Source: a virus
IMG/VR virus record: IMGVR_UViG_3300020463_000001
Location: 62,001 to 126,000 of that record
Length of the DNA: 64,000 nucleotides
Direction: 5' to 3' (one strand)
Of this stretch, positions 48,522-56,178 are shown in pieces. The notes below the pieces were generated by a model, which searched no databases, was not told where the DNA came from, and saw only the letters and a list, made by a program, of their open reading frames with translations. Position 1 is the first letter of the stretch; each line of letters opens with the position of its first letter. The position numbers and the translations under genes were made by a program.

Positions 48522-48550
48522 AAAAGGGGGAGCATTGCTCCCCTTTTTTT
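48522..48550 (+). terminator. Strong intrinsic terminator after the major fibre gene
   Basis: GGGGGAGC (48526-48533) pairs with GCTCCCC (48537-48543, with one further G-T pair), flanked by AAAA and TTTT that extend the stem; seven T residues follow at 48544-48550. It isolates the fibre gene from the genes downstream. Confidence 0.93.
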
Positions 48551-48570
48551 ATATTCTTTTAAAAATATAT

Positions 48571-48578
48571 TATAAATA
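48571..48578 (+). promoter_or_regulatory. T4-type late promoter box after the terminator
   Basis: An exact TATAAATA 21 bases behind the terminator's T-run restarts transcription for 48607 and 48806. Predicted initiation near 48584 leaves a leader of about 23 bases with AAAGGAAAG. Confidence 0.78.
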
Positions 48579-48606
48579 GAAGGTGAACATTCAAAAGGAA
48601 AGTTAA

Positions 48607-48813
48607 ATGGTTCCAATGAAACTATATAATATCCAGACAATGAAAAGTCCGGAAAGAGTGAAAGAGGCCATCGAAGAGGCGGTTAGTATTCTTAAACAAA
48701 ATTGTATTCTTGCAGATTTTAATGAGGACGATATTAGAGAAACATATTCTGAACATTTACGACTGGTAAAAAACTACTTAACTATATTGGAGTTGATGTT
48801 AGACGATGAGTAA
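48607..48813 (+). CDS. Small helical protein, unknown
   Basis: 68 residues, with AAAGGAAAG upstream of the ATG. The sequence (ERVKEAIEEAVSILKQNCIL, DDIRETYSEHLRLVKNYLTI) predicts two or three amphipathic helices, acidic at the end (LMLDDE). I do not recognise it. It is followed with an 8-base overlap by the next small gene, so the two are probably co-translated. Both differ from the beta-rich appendage proteins around them and may be small assembly factors, but nothing in the sequence proves that. Confidence 0.68.
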   Translation: MVPMKLYNIQTMKSPERVKEAIEEAVSILKQNCILADFNEDDIRETYSEHLRLVKNYLTILELMLDDE

Positions 48814-49027
48814 AAGAACTGTACATGGCCCACAACTTCTTACATTTATAAGTAAGATAGAAAAGAACCTAGAAGACTTTAATTTTTATGATGCAAATTC
48901 TTCCAAGGAAGATAAAATGGCATATATCCGATATCAGAGAGAACTTTTTGATATCGCAGAAAGAGTTTTGGCTGGTAGTTTATATTTTGTTGGTACATCT
49001 CAAGAGGTAAGGGAAGTAAAAAGTTAG
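48806..49027 (+). CDS. Small helical protein, unknown
   Basis: 73 residues, overlapping the preceding stop by 8 bases (GATGAGTAA). The sequence (GPQLLTFISKIEKNLEDFNF, SSKEDKMAYIRYQRELFDIA) is helical and charged. Not recognised. Its partner gene and the shared promoter suggest the two act together. Confidence 0.66.
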   Translation: MSKRTVHGPQLLTFISKIEKNLEDFNFYDANSSKEDKMAYIRYQRELFDIAERVLAGSLYFVGTSQEVREVKS

Positions 49028-49054
49028 AATTATTTCTAAATTAATTCTATTTTT
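49025..49054 (+). terminator. Possible weak AT-rich terminator
   Basis: TAGAATTA (49025-49032) pairs with TAATTCTA (49042-49049) and is followed by five T residues. The stem has a single G-C pair, so any termination would be leaky. It sits just at the end of the small gene at 48806. Confidence 0.35.
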
Positions 49055-49077
49055 GGGTTTTTTGAGACAACTAAAAT

Positions 49078-49085
49078 AATAAATA
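49078..49085 (+). promoter_or_regulatory. Late promoter box variant before the group B array
   Basis: AATAAATA (one change) lies 61 bases before the first group B gene at 49147 and is flanked by two copies of CTAAATTAATTCTA (49036-49049 and 49110-49123). The ATG has a strong AAAGGAG. Confidence 0.42.
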
Positions 49086-49146
49086 TACACATACAATTAC
49101 TTGATGAGACTAAATTAATTCTAATTTTCGCAAAGGAGATTCATAA

Positions 49147-50022
49147 ATGGCGGATTCAAATCTAAGCACTTCTATTGCTGCAGTACTTTCTAGAGGTCAA
49201 TCACTTATTTCAAGTGCAACCGCATCAGAACTTGCTGACATCACCGAAGCACTTAAAAAAATCAAAAAGACTGATGATGCAACAGCAGAAACTGCTGTCA
49301 ACGCAAGAGTAAGTTCGTTGTATTCTACTGCAACGATTGACGAAAAACTTAAATTATCCAGAGCTGTCGCAAATATGTTGGAAACAAAATTTGTAGATGG
49401 TATTCAATTTCCAGATGATACTGGATTATCCGATAGAATTCTAAAGACAACTGGTATGTCTACTCAATGGGCGAAAGTATCTTTATCTGATATGAATGCT
49501 CTATCTGGAACTCCTACCGCTGGAGATATTCTAGTTTATGATGCTAGTTCAACTGCATTTGTTTCTACTCCTGCCGATGCTGCAAAAATTCGATACTACG
49601 CAGACGCCGCAAGTCTCCCAACAGATGGTGAGAAGGGCGAACTAGTTCTTTGTGGTACAGACTTTAAATTCTATTGTGTTAAGAGTGTAACTCATAGTGT
49701 AACTGCAGTAACTGGTGCATATGTTATCAATTCAGAGAATAATCCTGCGTTGACTTTCTATAGAGGAAGCACATACACATTCGCACTTGATGGAACTTCA
49801 ACATCAACTCATCCATTCTATTTTGCGACAAGCAATGCAGGAAGTTATACTGGAGAGTATACGACTGGAGTGACTAATTCAAGAGCAACATCAGGAAGTG
49901 TAACGATCACAGTTCCTTCTGACGCTCCGGATACTTTATACTATCAGTGTGGAAATCACTCATCAATGGTGGGAACTATTACCGTTGCGGGGCCTTGGGT
50001 CGAAGTAACGGCTGCAAACTAA
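49147..50022 (+). CDS. Group B protein 1: anchor plus cupredoxin-like domain
   Basis: 291 residues. Residues 1-85 are the group B anchor (SNLSTSIAAVLSRGQSLISS, ASELADITEALKKIKKTDDA, EKLKLSRAVANMLE). Residues about 145-180 are the small beta domain shared with siblings (GEKGELVLCGTDFKFYCVKS). Residues 185-285 form a cupredoxin-like beta-sandwich: FYRGSTYTFALDG, STSTHPFYFATS, VTITVPSDAPDTLYYQCGNH and SSMVGTITV. H222, C268, H271 and M274 occupy the places of the type-1 copper ligands of plastocyanin and azurin (His, Cys, His, Met), although C-to-H-to-M spacing is tighter than in plastocyanin. Such domains are common in marine phage virion proteins as I recall them; whether they bind copper is not known to me. 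Strong Shine-Dalgarno AAAGGAG. Confidence 0.8.
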   Translation: MADSNLSTSIAAVLSRGQSLISSATASELADITEALKKIKKTDDATAETAVNARVSSLYSTATIDEKLKLSRAVANMLETKFVDGIQFPDDTGLSDRILKTTGMSTQWAKVSLSDMNALSGTPTAGDILVYDASSTAFVSTPADAAKIRYYADAASLPTDGEKGELVLCGTDFKFYCVKSVTHSVTAVTGAYVINSENNPALTFYRGSTYTFALDGTSTSTHPFYFATSNAGSYTGEYTTGVTNSRATSGSVTITVPSDAPDTLYYQCGNHSSMVGTITVAGPWVEVTAAN

Positions 50023-50046
50023 TAAGAAATATAACGGAGAAAAGGA

Positions 50047-50637
50047 ATGTCATATTTAGATAGCGCATTAGACGCAGCAAGACTTACAATGGTTGCTGAC
50101 ATCGAAGCACAAGTCTCTACCGCAAACAAAGATGACCTCTTGAAATATGCAAGAATGGTCAAGAATCTAAGAGAAACTGATAATGTAACAATCGAAACAT
50201 TAATCAACGCAAGATTAGAATCACTTCTTTCTACGGAAGATGATGTCGATACTCTTTTAGATCTCTCTGACAGTTTGTCAAAGGTACTGGACTTGGTTCA
50301 ACCTAACACAGAAACAGGAAGAGAACTTCCTACACAATCCGGTAACGGTGGTAAGTATCTTACAACAGACGGAACAAACGTCTCTTGGGGAACACCAGCA
50401 TTATCAGATGTTTCTGATTTAACCAGTGTTTCTGACGGCGAAGTTCCAGTTTATACTGGTTCTGGATTTACCGGAGAAAGCTTAGTAAACAAAACTGTCG
50501 CTGCAGAATACAACTCAGTCGCTGGTTTGCCCGCAAGTGCAAGCAATGGTGACTTTGCATATGTTCTAGAGAACAGTAACATTTATTATTGGAATGGAAC
50601 TGCATGGACTGCATTTGGTTCATTTGTAGCTTCCTAA
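50047..50637 (+). CDS. Group B protein 2: anchor without a head domain
   Basis: 196 residues. Anchor at the start (LDSALDAARLTMVADIEAQV, KDDLLKYARMVKNLRETDNV, TLLDLSDSLSKVLDLVQ), then the linker PTQSGNGGKYLTTDGTNVSW with DVSDLTSVSDGEVPVYTGSG, and the small beta domain NGDFAYVLENSNIYYWNGTA. The protein ends (WTAFGSFVAS) exactly where the 1637-residue sibling at 51261 continues into its head (YWNGTEWKVAAVVATGG). GGAG lies about 8 bases before the ATG. It is complete, without frameshift; it could be an adaptor, a short fibre, or a headless competitor in assembly. Confidence 0.76.
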   Translation: MSYLDSALDAARLTMVADIEAQVSTANKDDLLKYARMVKNLRETDNVTIETLINARLESLLSTEDDVDTLLDLSDSLSKVLDLVQPNTETGRELPTQSGNGGKYLTTDGTNVSWGTPALSDVSDLTSVSDGEVPVYTGSGFTGESLVNKTVAAEYNSVAGLPASASNGDFAYVLENSNIYYWNGTAWTAFGSFVAS

Positions 50638-50665
50638 TAAGACAAAATAACGAGGGATAAAAGAC

Positions 50666-51205
50666 ATGGCAGATTCAAATTTACAAAACGCAATCGGCGC
50701 GATGAAAACAAAAATTCGTGCAGAAGTCGGTGGTGCGGATGTAGATAATGTATTAAAGTTGTCTAGGGCTGCAAAGAATACAGGTTTGGATACAGACGGA
50801 GATGTTGAGGGAGATTTCAACATTAGAGCGTTGTCTCTATCCACAACTGCTACTGCAGGCGAAGTAGACAAGTTAAGTAGAGGAATTAAGAAACTTATCA
50901 CAAGAGATGTAGATACAGGTGGAGTCCAGATCAGTAGTTCTGATGACGTTCCAGCTGGTTCTTCAAACCAATACTTTTCTCAGGGTGGAGCAAGAGCATT
51001 AGTCCAGACTAGTGGAGACGTAAGTTATAATTCAGTAACTGGTGAATTTTCTTTCACTGCCCCAGCGGGTGGTTTGACAGTTTACGCAAATTCATCAGAA
51101 TTACCTTTGAGTGGAAATAACGCAGGCGATCAGGCACTAGTTACTTCTACAAACAGACTGTACATCTTCACAGGATCAGGATGGTATAGCGTACCAGTAT
51201 CTTAA
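50666..51205 (+). CDS. Group B protein 3: anchor without a head domain
   Basis: 179 residues. Anchor (SNLQNAIGAMKTKIRAEVGG, VDNVLKLSRAAKNTGLDTDG, AGEVDKLSRGIKKL), then a fibre-type segment GSSNQYFSQGGARALVQTSG with DVSYNSVTGEFSFTAP, and the small beta domain ELPLSGNNAGDQALVTSTNR with LYIFTGSGWYSVPVS. It stops where the siblings at 56179 and 58195 go on into an Ig-like domain and a propeller. GAGGGAT precedes the start. Complete and in frame; same open question as the previous gene. Confidence 0.76.
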   Translation: MADSNLQNAIGAMKTKIRAEVGGADVDNVLKLSRAAKNTGLDTDGDVEGDFNIRALSLSTTATAGEVDKLSRGIKKLITRDVDTGGVQISSSDDVPAGSSNQYFSQGGARALVQTSGDVSYNSVTGEFSFTAPAGGLTVYANSSELPLSGNNAGDQALVTSTNRLYIFTGSGWYSVPVS

Positions 51206-51260
51206 TATTTGGTTGGTTCCTTATACTGTCAATAACAAAGTAATTTAAGGGAGTTGCCGA

Positions 51261-54200
51261 ATGGCTGACGCACAACTATCAACGTCGATAACATCAATTA
51301 GCGAAAGAGCATCAGAGGTCGCCGTATCGGCCTCTGCGGATGAGTTACAGAAAATATCTAGAGTTGCTCCAAGTCTTGAACAATCAGAAAACGCAGCATT
51401 AGAAGTTGCAATCAACACCAGAGCAGCAGCAATTGCTGGAACTGCGTCTGCGTCTGACTTGAAGAAGATTGGAAAAGCAATCGGAAATATGTTGGAACCG
51501 CAAACTGCTTCTGTATCAGGAGAGTTTATTGGTTCTCAAACCAATCATTCTGGAAAATTCTTTTCTACAAATGGAACTGCGAAGAACTGGGGTGGAGTCA
51601 CTATGGGTGGTCTTCAACAGGTTCAGTTGTCTACAATAGAGAACGATCAGACACTTGTGTATAATAGTGTCAGCGGTAAATTTGAAAACTCTTCAAGAGC
51701 ATTTGATATTCCACAATACTCACTAACACAAAATCTACCAGCGTCTGCAAATGCTGGTGAAGTTGTTTTTGATGTTCAGTCATCTCAACTCAAATACTGG
51801 AACGGAACGGAATGGAAGGTTGCGGCGGTTGTTGCGACAGGTGGAACTGCTGGTGGAGTAACTTGGACAAGAGGGTCTAGTTTCAATATAGCACACCCAG
51901 AATCAAATTTGACTCCATCCTACGGTGGATGGGAGACTGGGCCAGCGACACAGGGCCCTCCTCGTATTGATGCATATGGAAATTATCTTGCGATAGCAGA
52001 TAGTTTTAATCAGTCAGACAATAGTGGCAATGCAAATGCCAGAAGAGGTAGAGTTTATATTTACGATATGTCAAACTCTTCTACTGTGCCAATAAGAACT
52101 TATAAATCAGAATCTATCAATTCCTATGATAGTCAAGAGTTCGGTAAAAGAATAAAGTTCTGGAAAAATCCATCCAATGATAAACTTTATGTTCTTATTT
52201 CGCTGCACGGCGCAACTCAAACGTATGCATTCAATGTAACCGATGGTTCTTTATCACCGGAATTTCAATTCGGAGGATATTCTAGTGGATTTAGTTCTCA
52301 GAATAAGGGAGTTATTACTCCAGACGGAAATTATTATATATTGCCTGGTGGGGCCCCTAGAGGAGTTTATGTATACGATTTGATTAATACTCAAACGACA
52401 CACAAATGGTTTGTTGGAAAGAATACCAGTAATGGCCAGGAGTTGCGTGATTATAACGGCATTTTTGTAGATGCATCTACAGGAAAACTCATTATTACGG
52501 ATCCATATGCTAATAGTAATACGGGCCAGGTCGAGATATATGACATATCTGATTTATCAACTCAGGCCCCGAATTTACTAGCGTCATATTATTTTGATAG
52601 TCCGTATGGCAGCGCATATTATGGTTATACTGCTGCATATGATCCAAGTTCACAATATTTATATCTTGGACATGATAGTAGTGGTGGTGGACAAGTTGAT
52701 AATCCTCCTGTATATGTTTATGATGTTTCTGCCCTTACATCAACGGATGGAGGGAAACACGCTTTACCTACTCCAGTAATTTCAATACCAAATCCCAGAG
52801 TGGATGAAAGTGGCAACGCATATCCAAAAAATTCTCATGTAGGCTGGACAAGAGGCGGAATTCACATCTTAAGTGATAGATTATATATCGCAGATAGTAG
52901 TGGAACTTCCAACGGCGCAGTAGGGAATGGTGTCATTCATGTATTCAATAAGTCTGACGGATCTCATTTAGAAACAATAGCAAATCCACATCCAGAACTG
53001 AGAGCAAGATTCGCAAGACAAGGTTTTGTTATTGGAGAAGATCCAGATTCAGACACTGCATATCTTATGGGAACAGCAAATGTTAATTCCGGAGCTGGCG
53101 AAGGACAATACTGGAATAATGAAACAGATTATATGGCAATGGGATATGTATTCACTAAAGATTCTGCATCCAGTGGTTCTGGAGAAAGTTCTAGTTCGCC
53201 CACATCGTCAATACAGTTCGATGGTTCGGATGATTACTTAACCGTAGATTTCCAATCAACTGTCATTTCTTCCAATGAAGAGTTTACTGTAGAATTTTGG
53301 ATTTCCCCAAATGATCTTGCTAACAATTATGGCAACGGATTATTGAACTTTACAAATAATTTGGGAACATATGAAAAGTTATTGTATATTTCTAGCACAG
53401 GAAATGTCTCTTTGTATAATAACGGAGATATTACATCCAACTCCGGAGGTGGTCTTACTGTAGATGGGTGGCACCATATTGCATTGACTAGACAATCTGA
53501 TAATTACATTAGAATTTATATTGATGGCCAATTAATAAATACATCGTCTAGTCAGTGGGATGTGGAATTACCAAGATATCTTGAAATAGGAAGGGTTAGT
53601 TCCACTACTGGATATTTTGATGGAGAGCTTGCAGATTTGCGTATCGTTAAAGGCACATCGGTCTATAACGCAAACTTCACTCCGACAACATCGCCACTAG
53701 GAGATGTCGCAGGAACATCACTACTAATATCTAGCAGCAACACTACAGATATTGTTGATGCGTCTTCATCTAATGAAACTATAACTGCATCCGGCAGTCC
53801 TACTGTTGTTACAGACACTCCATATACAGCATCTGGTGGTGGTTCTGAACAATCCTCTGAAAGTTCTGGAGAATCCACTCCGACAATTACATATAAGATG
53901 GTTGTGGGTGCGGATAGAGACGATGATAATGGTGGATTACAAACTGGATCTGTTTATGTATACGATCTAGATGGTTCTAATGAAGTCAAAATAACCGCAA
54001 GTGATGCTCAACAGGGGGATCAATTCGGAAGAGATGTGGCAACCGGAAACGATAAAATTGTAGTCGGTGCATATAAAGAAGATACTAGAGGTGACGCAGC
54101 AGGAAAGGCATACATTTACGATCTAGATGGAACTAATGAAGTCATATTGTGTCCTACCGATCTTTCCGCTGGTGACAATTTTGGTGTCGCGGTTGCGGCT

Positions 54201-56174
54201 GGAAATAATAAAGTTGCTGTCGGTGCAAACGCACAATCAGACTATGATGGGGCCGTGTATGTCTATGATCTAGACGGAACCAACGAAGTTAAAATAACTC
54301 CTAGTGCCGGAGCAGGCAATAGTTTCGGAAGATCTGTAGTTATTGGACATAATAAATTGGCAGTTGGTGCTGAAGGTAACGGCGGTGCTGGAGCCGTATG
54401 TGTCTACGATTTAGACGGAACCAACGAGGTTATAATAACTGGCAGTGATTCAACTCCCAATGCAAGATTTGGTTCATATGAACAATCTCTTGCTATTGGA
54501 GAAAATAAAATTGTAGTTGGCGCATCACAACAAACAGGGCCAGGTGGAGTAGATAGCGGACAAAATAATTATGGAGCCGTATATGTCTATGATTTAGATG
54601 GAACCAACGAAGTTAAAATAACTGCTAGTGATGCTGGAACTGAACATGATTATTTTGGATGGTCGGTTGCGGTAGGAGAAAGCAAAATCGCAGTTGGTGC
54701 TAGATTCCAAGATAGTGCAGTGAATAATGGAGGAAAGGTCTATCTTTACGACTTAGATGGAAGTAATGAAATTCAAATTGTTGCAAGCGATCCTGATGTC
54801 GATGATAACTTTGGTTTTGATGTTGCAATTGCAAACGGAAAAGTTATTGTAGGATCTAATGATGATAAGACTGGAGCAAATAATGGCGCAGTTTACGTCT
54901 ATGATCTAGACGGATCTAATGAGGTTAAAGTTCTTGCAAGTGATGGAGCAATTAGTGATCTCTTCGGCCAATCAATTGCAGTTCCTACAGTCGCAGGAGT
55001 TACTTCTTCTGGAAGTTCTTCTAGCTCATCCACACCAGTAGATTGGAGTCCGCTCACATTGATACAGACTGCTGGTAAGAGTGTACACACTATTACTGGT
55101 GGAACTACAGGAGAGTCAGATCTTGCAGTAGATATGACAGAAACATACACAGTTCTTGGAGTAGACAAAGCATATAGTGGTTACGGATCAGCATATATTA
55201 TAGATACTGTATCTGGAAATGTTACTGCGACCATAAACAATCCCAATCCGTTAACATCAGGAAGTTTCGCAAGAAGAAACTCTGTCGGCACAGACGGTGT
55301 TCATGTTGTTCTTGGTAATAGGGATCAAGATGAAGTATATGTCTACAATATGTCAGGACAAATTCAAAGAACTATCAGTGGCCCTGACTCCGGCGCAATG
55401 TTCGGTCACTCTGTTAAGATTGATGGAGACTATATCGTAGTCGGTGGATATAATCAAGATAAGGCATATATCTGTTCTACATCAACAGGTGCGGTTCTAT
55501 ATACATTGACAAATCCAAATGTATACGGATCTACTCCGGATCAGTTCGGTCAGGTAGTTGATATTTCCGGAAACTTCATGGTAGTTTCTACTGTAGAAGA
55601 AGATGCTGCAGATGGAAGTAACTCAGGTGTCGCATATGTGTATACTGTAGATGCTGGTAGTTTACTTCATACATTTGTCAATCCAAACGCACATGGAACA
55701 AGTGCCTTGGATAACTTTGGAATTGATTGTGCTCTTGATGGAAACTACCTCGTAGTGGGTGCTTTTGGGGAATCTGACGCTGCTGTAGGGTCTGGTTCTG
55801 GTAAGGCGTACTTCTACAATGTCGCAACAGGAACACTCTTACACACCATTGACAACCCAAATCCGGACAGCGGAACTGAAGTAGATTACATGGGTTGGTC
55901 AGTTGATGTTGAAGGTCAAACCGCAATAGTCAGTGCATGGTATGAGACTGGAGCTGCAGGAGCAGACTCTGGTAAGTGTTACCTCTATGATGTAGTATCA
56001 GGAAATCTATTACATACCATTGAAGATCCAAATGTATATTCTGGTGGGGGAACTGATGATAGATTTGGTTCAGAAGTTGCAATATCAGGAACTTTCATAG
56101 CAATCTCCGCAAAGGGCGAAGATCATGCAAGTCAAAATAATGTTGGCGCAATCTATGTATTCAAAGGAGAATAA
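51261..56174 (+). CDS. Group B protein 4: anchor, propellers and LamG domain
   Basis: 1637 residues. Anchor at 1-85 (SISERASEVAVSASADELQK, ASASDLKKIGKAIGNMLE) and the shared beta domain to about 195. Residues about 215-640 look like a first beta-propeller (GNYLAIADSF, GRVYIYDMS, GKLIITDPYANSNTGQVEIY). Residues about 650-830 are a LamG fold (SIQFDGSDDYLTVDFQS, FTVEFWISPND, GWHHIALTRQSDNYIRIYID, GELADLRIVKGTSVYN). Residues 876-1245 contain seven VYVYDLDGTNEVKITASD-type blades with FGxxVAxGxxKIxVGA between them. Residues 1255-1637 are a third propeller with seven HTI...NPN-type strands. FG-GAP-like propellers and LamG commonly bind ligands or glycans, so this is a large adhesin. GGGAG precedes the ATG. 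Confidence 0.85.
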   Translation: MADAQLSTSITSISERASEVAVSASADELQKISRVAPSLEQSENAALEVAINTRAAAIAGTASASDLKKIGKAIGNMLEPQTASVSGEFIGSQTNHSGKFFSTNGTAKNWGGVTMGGLQQVQLSTIENDQTLVYNSVSGKFENSSRAFDIPQYSLTQNLPASANAGEVVFDVQSSQLKYWNGTEWKVAAVVATGGTAGGVTWTRGSSFNIAHPESNLTPSYGGWETGPATQGPPRIDAYGNYLAIADSFNQSDNSGNANARRGRVYIYDMSNSSTVPIRTYKSESINSYDSQEFGKRIKFWKNPSNDKLYVLISLHGATQTYAFNVTDGSLSPEFQFGGYSSGFSSQNKGVITPDGNYYILPGGAPRGVYVYDLINTQTTHKWFVGKNTSNGQELRDYNGIFVDASTGKLIITDPYANSNTGQVEIYDISDLSTQAPNLLASYYFDSPYGSAYYGYTAAYDPSSQYLYLGHDSSGGGQVDNPPVYVYDVSALTSTDGGKHALPTPVISIPNPRVDESGNAYPKNSHVGWTRGGIHILSDRLYIADSSGTSNGAVGNGVIHVFNKSDGSHLETIANPHPELRARFARQGFVIGEDPDSDTAYLMGTANVNSGAGEGQYWNNETDYMAMGYVFTKDSASSGSGESSSSPTSSIQFDGSDDYLTVDFQSTVISSNEEFTVEFWISPNDLANNYGNGLLNFTNNLGTYEKLLYISSTGNVSLYNNGDITSNSGGGLTVDGWHHIALTRQSDNYIRIYIDGQLINTSSSQWDVELPRYLEIGRVSSTTGYFDGELADLRIVKGTSVYNANFTPTTSPLGDVAGTSLLISSSNTTDIVDASSSNETITASGSPTVVTDTPYTASGGGSEQSSESSGESTPTITYKMVVGADRDDDNGGLQTGSVYVYDLDGSNEVKITASDAQQGDQFGRDVATGNDKIVVGAYKEDTRGDAAGKAYIYDLDGTNEVILCPTDLSAGDNFGVAVAAGNNKVAVGANAQSDYDGAVYVYDLDGTNEVKITPSAGAGNSFGRSVVIGHNKLAVGAEGNGGAGAVCVYDLDGTNEVIITGSDSTPNARFGSYEQSLAIGENKIVVGASQQTGPGGVDSGQNNYGAVYVYDLDGTNEVKITASDAGTEHDYFGWSVAVGESKIAVGARFQDSAVNNGGKVYLYDLDGSNEIQIVASDPDVDDNFGFDVAIANGKVIVGSNDDKTGANNGAVYVYDLDGSNEVKVLASDGAISDLFGQSIAVPTVAGVTSSGSSSSSSTPVDWSPLTLIQTAGKSVHTITGGTTGESDLAVDMTETYTVLGVDKAYSGYGSAYIIDTVSGNVTATINNPNPLTSGSFARRNSVGTDGVHVVLGNRDQDEVYVYNMSGQIQRTISGPDSGAMFGHSVKIDGDYIVVGGYNQDKAYICSTSTGAVLYTLTNPNVYGSTPDQFGQVVDISGNFMVVSTVEEDAADGSNSGVAYVYTVDAGSLLHTFVNPNAHGTSALDNFGIDCALDGNYLVVGAFGESDAAVGSGSGKAYFYNVATGTLLHTIDNPNPDSGTEVDYMGWSVDVEGQTAIVSAWYETGAAGADSGKCYLYDVVSGNLLHTIEDPNVYSGGGTDDRFGSEVAISGTFIAISAKGEDHASQNNVGAIYVFKGE

Positions 56175-56178
56175 TTAA

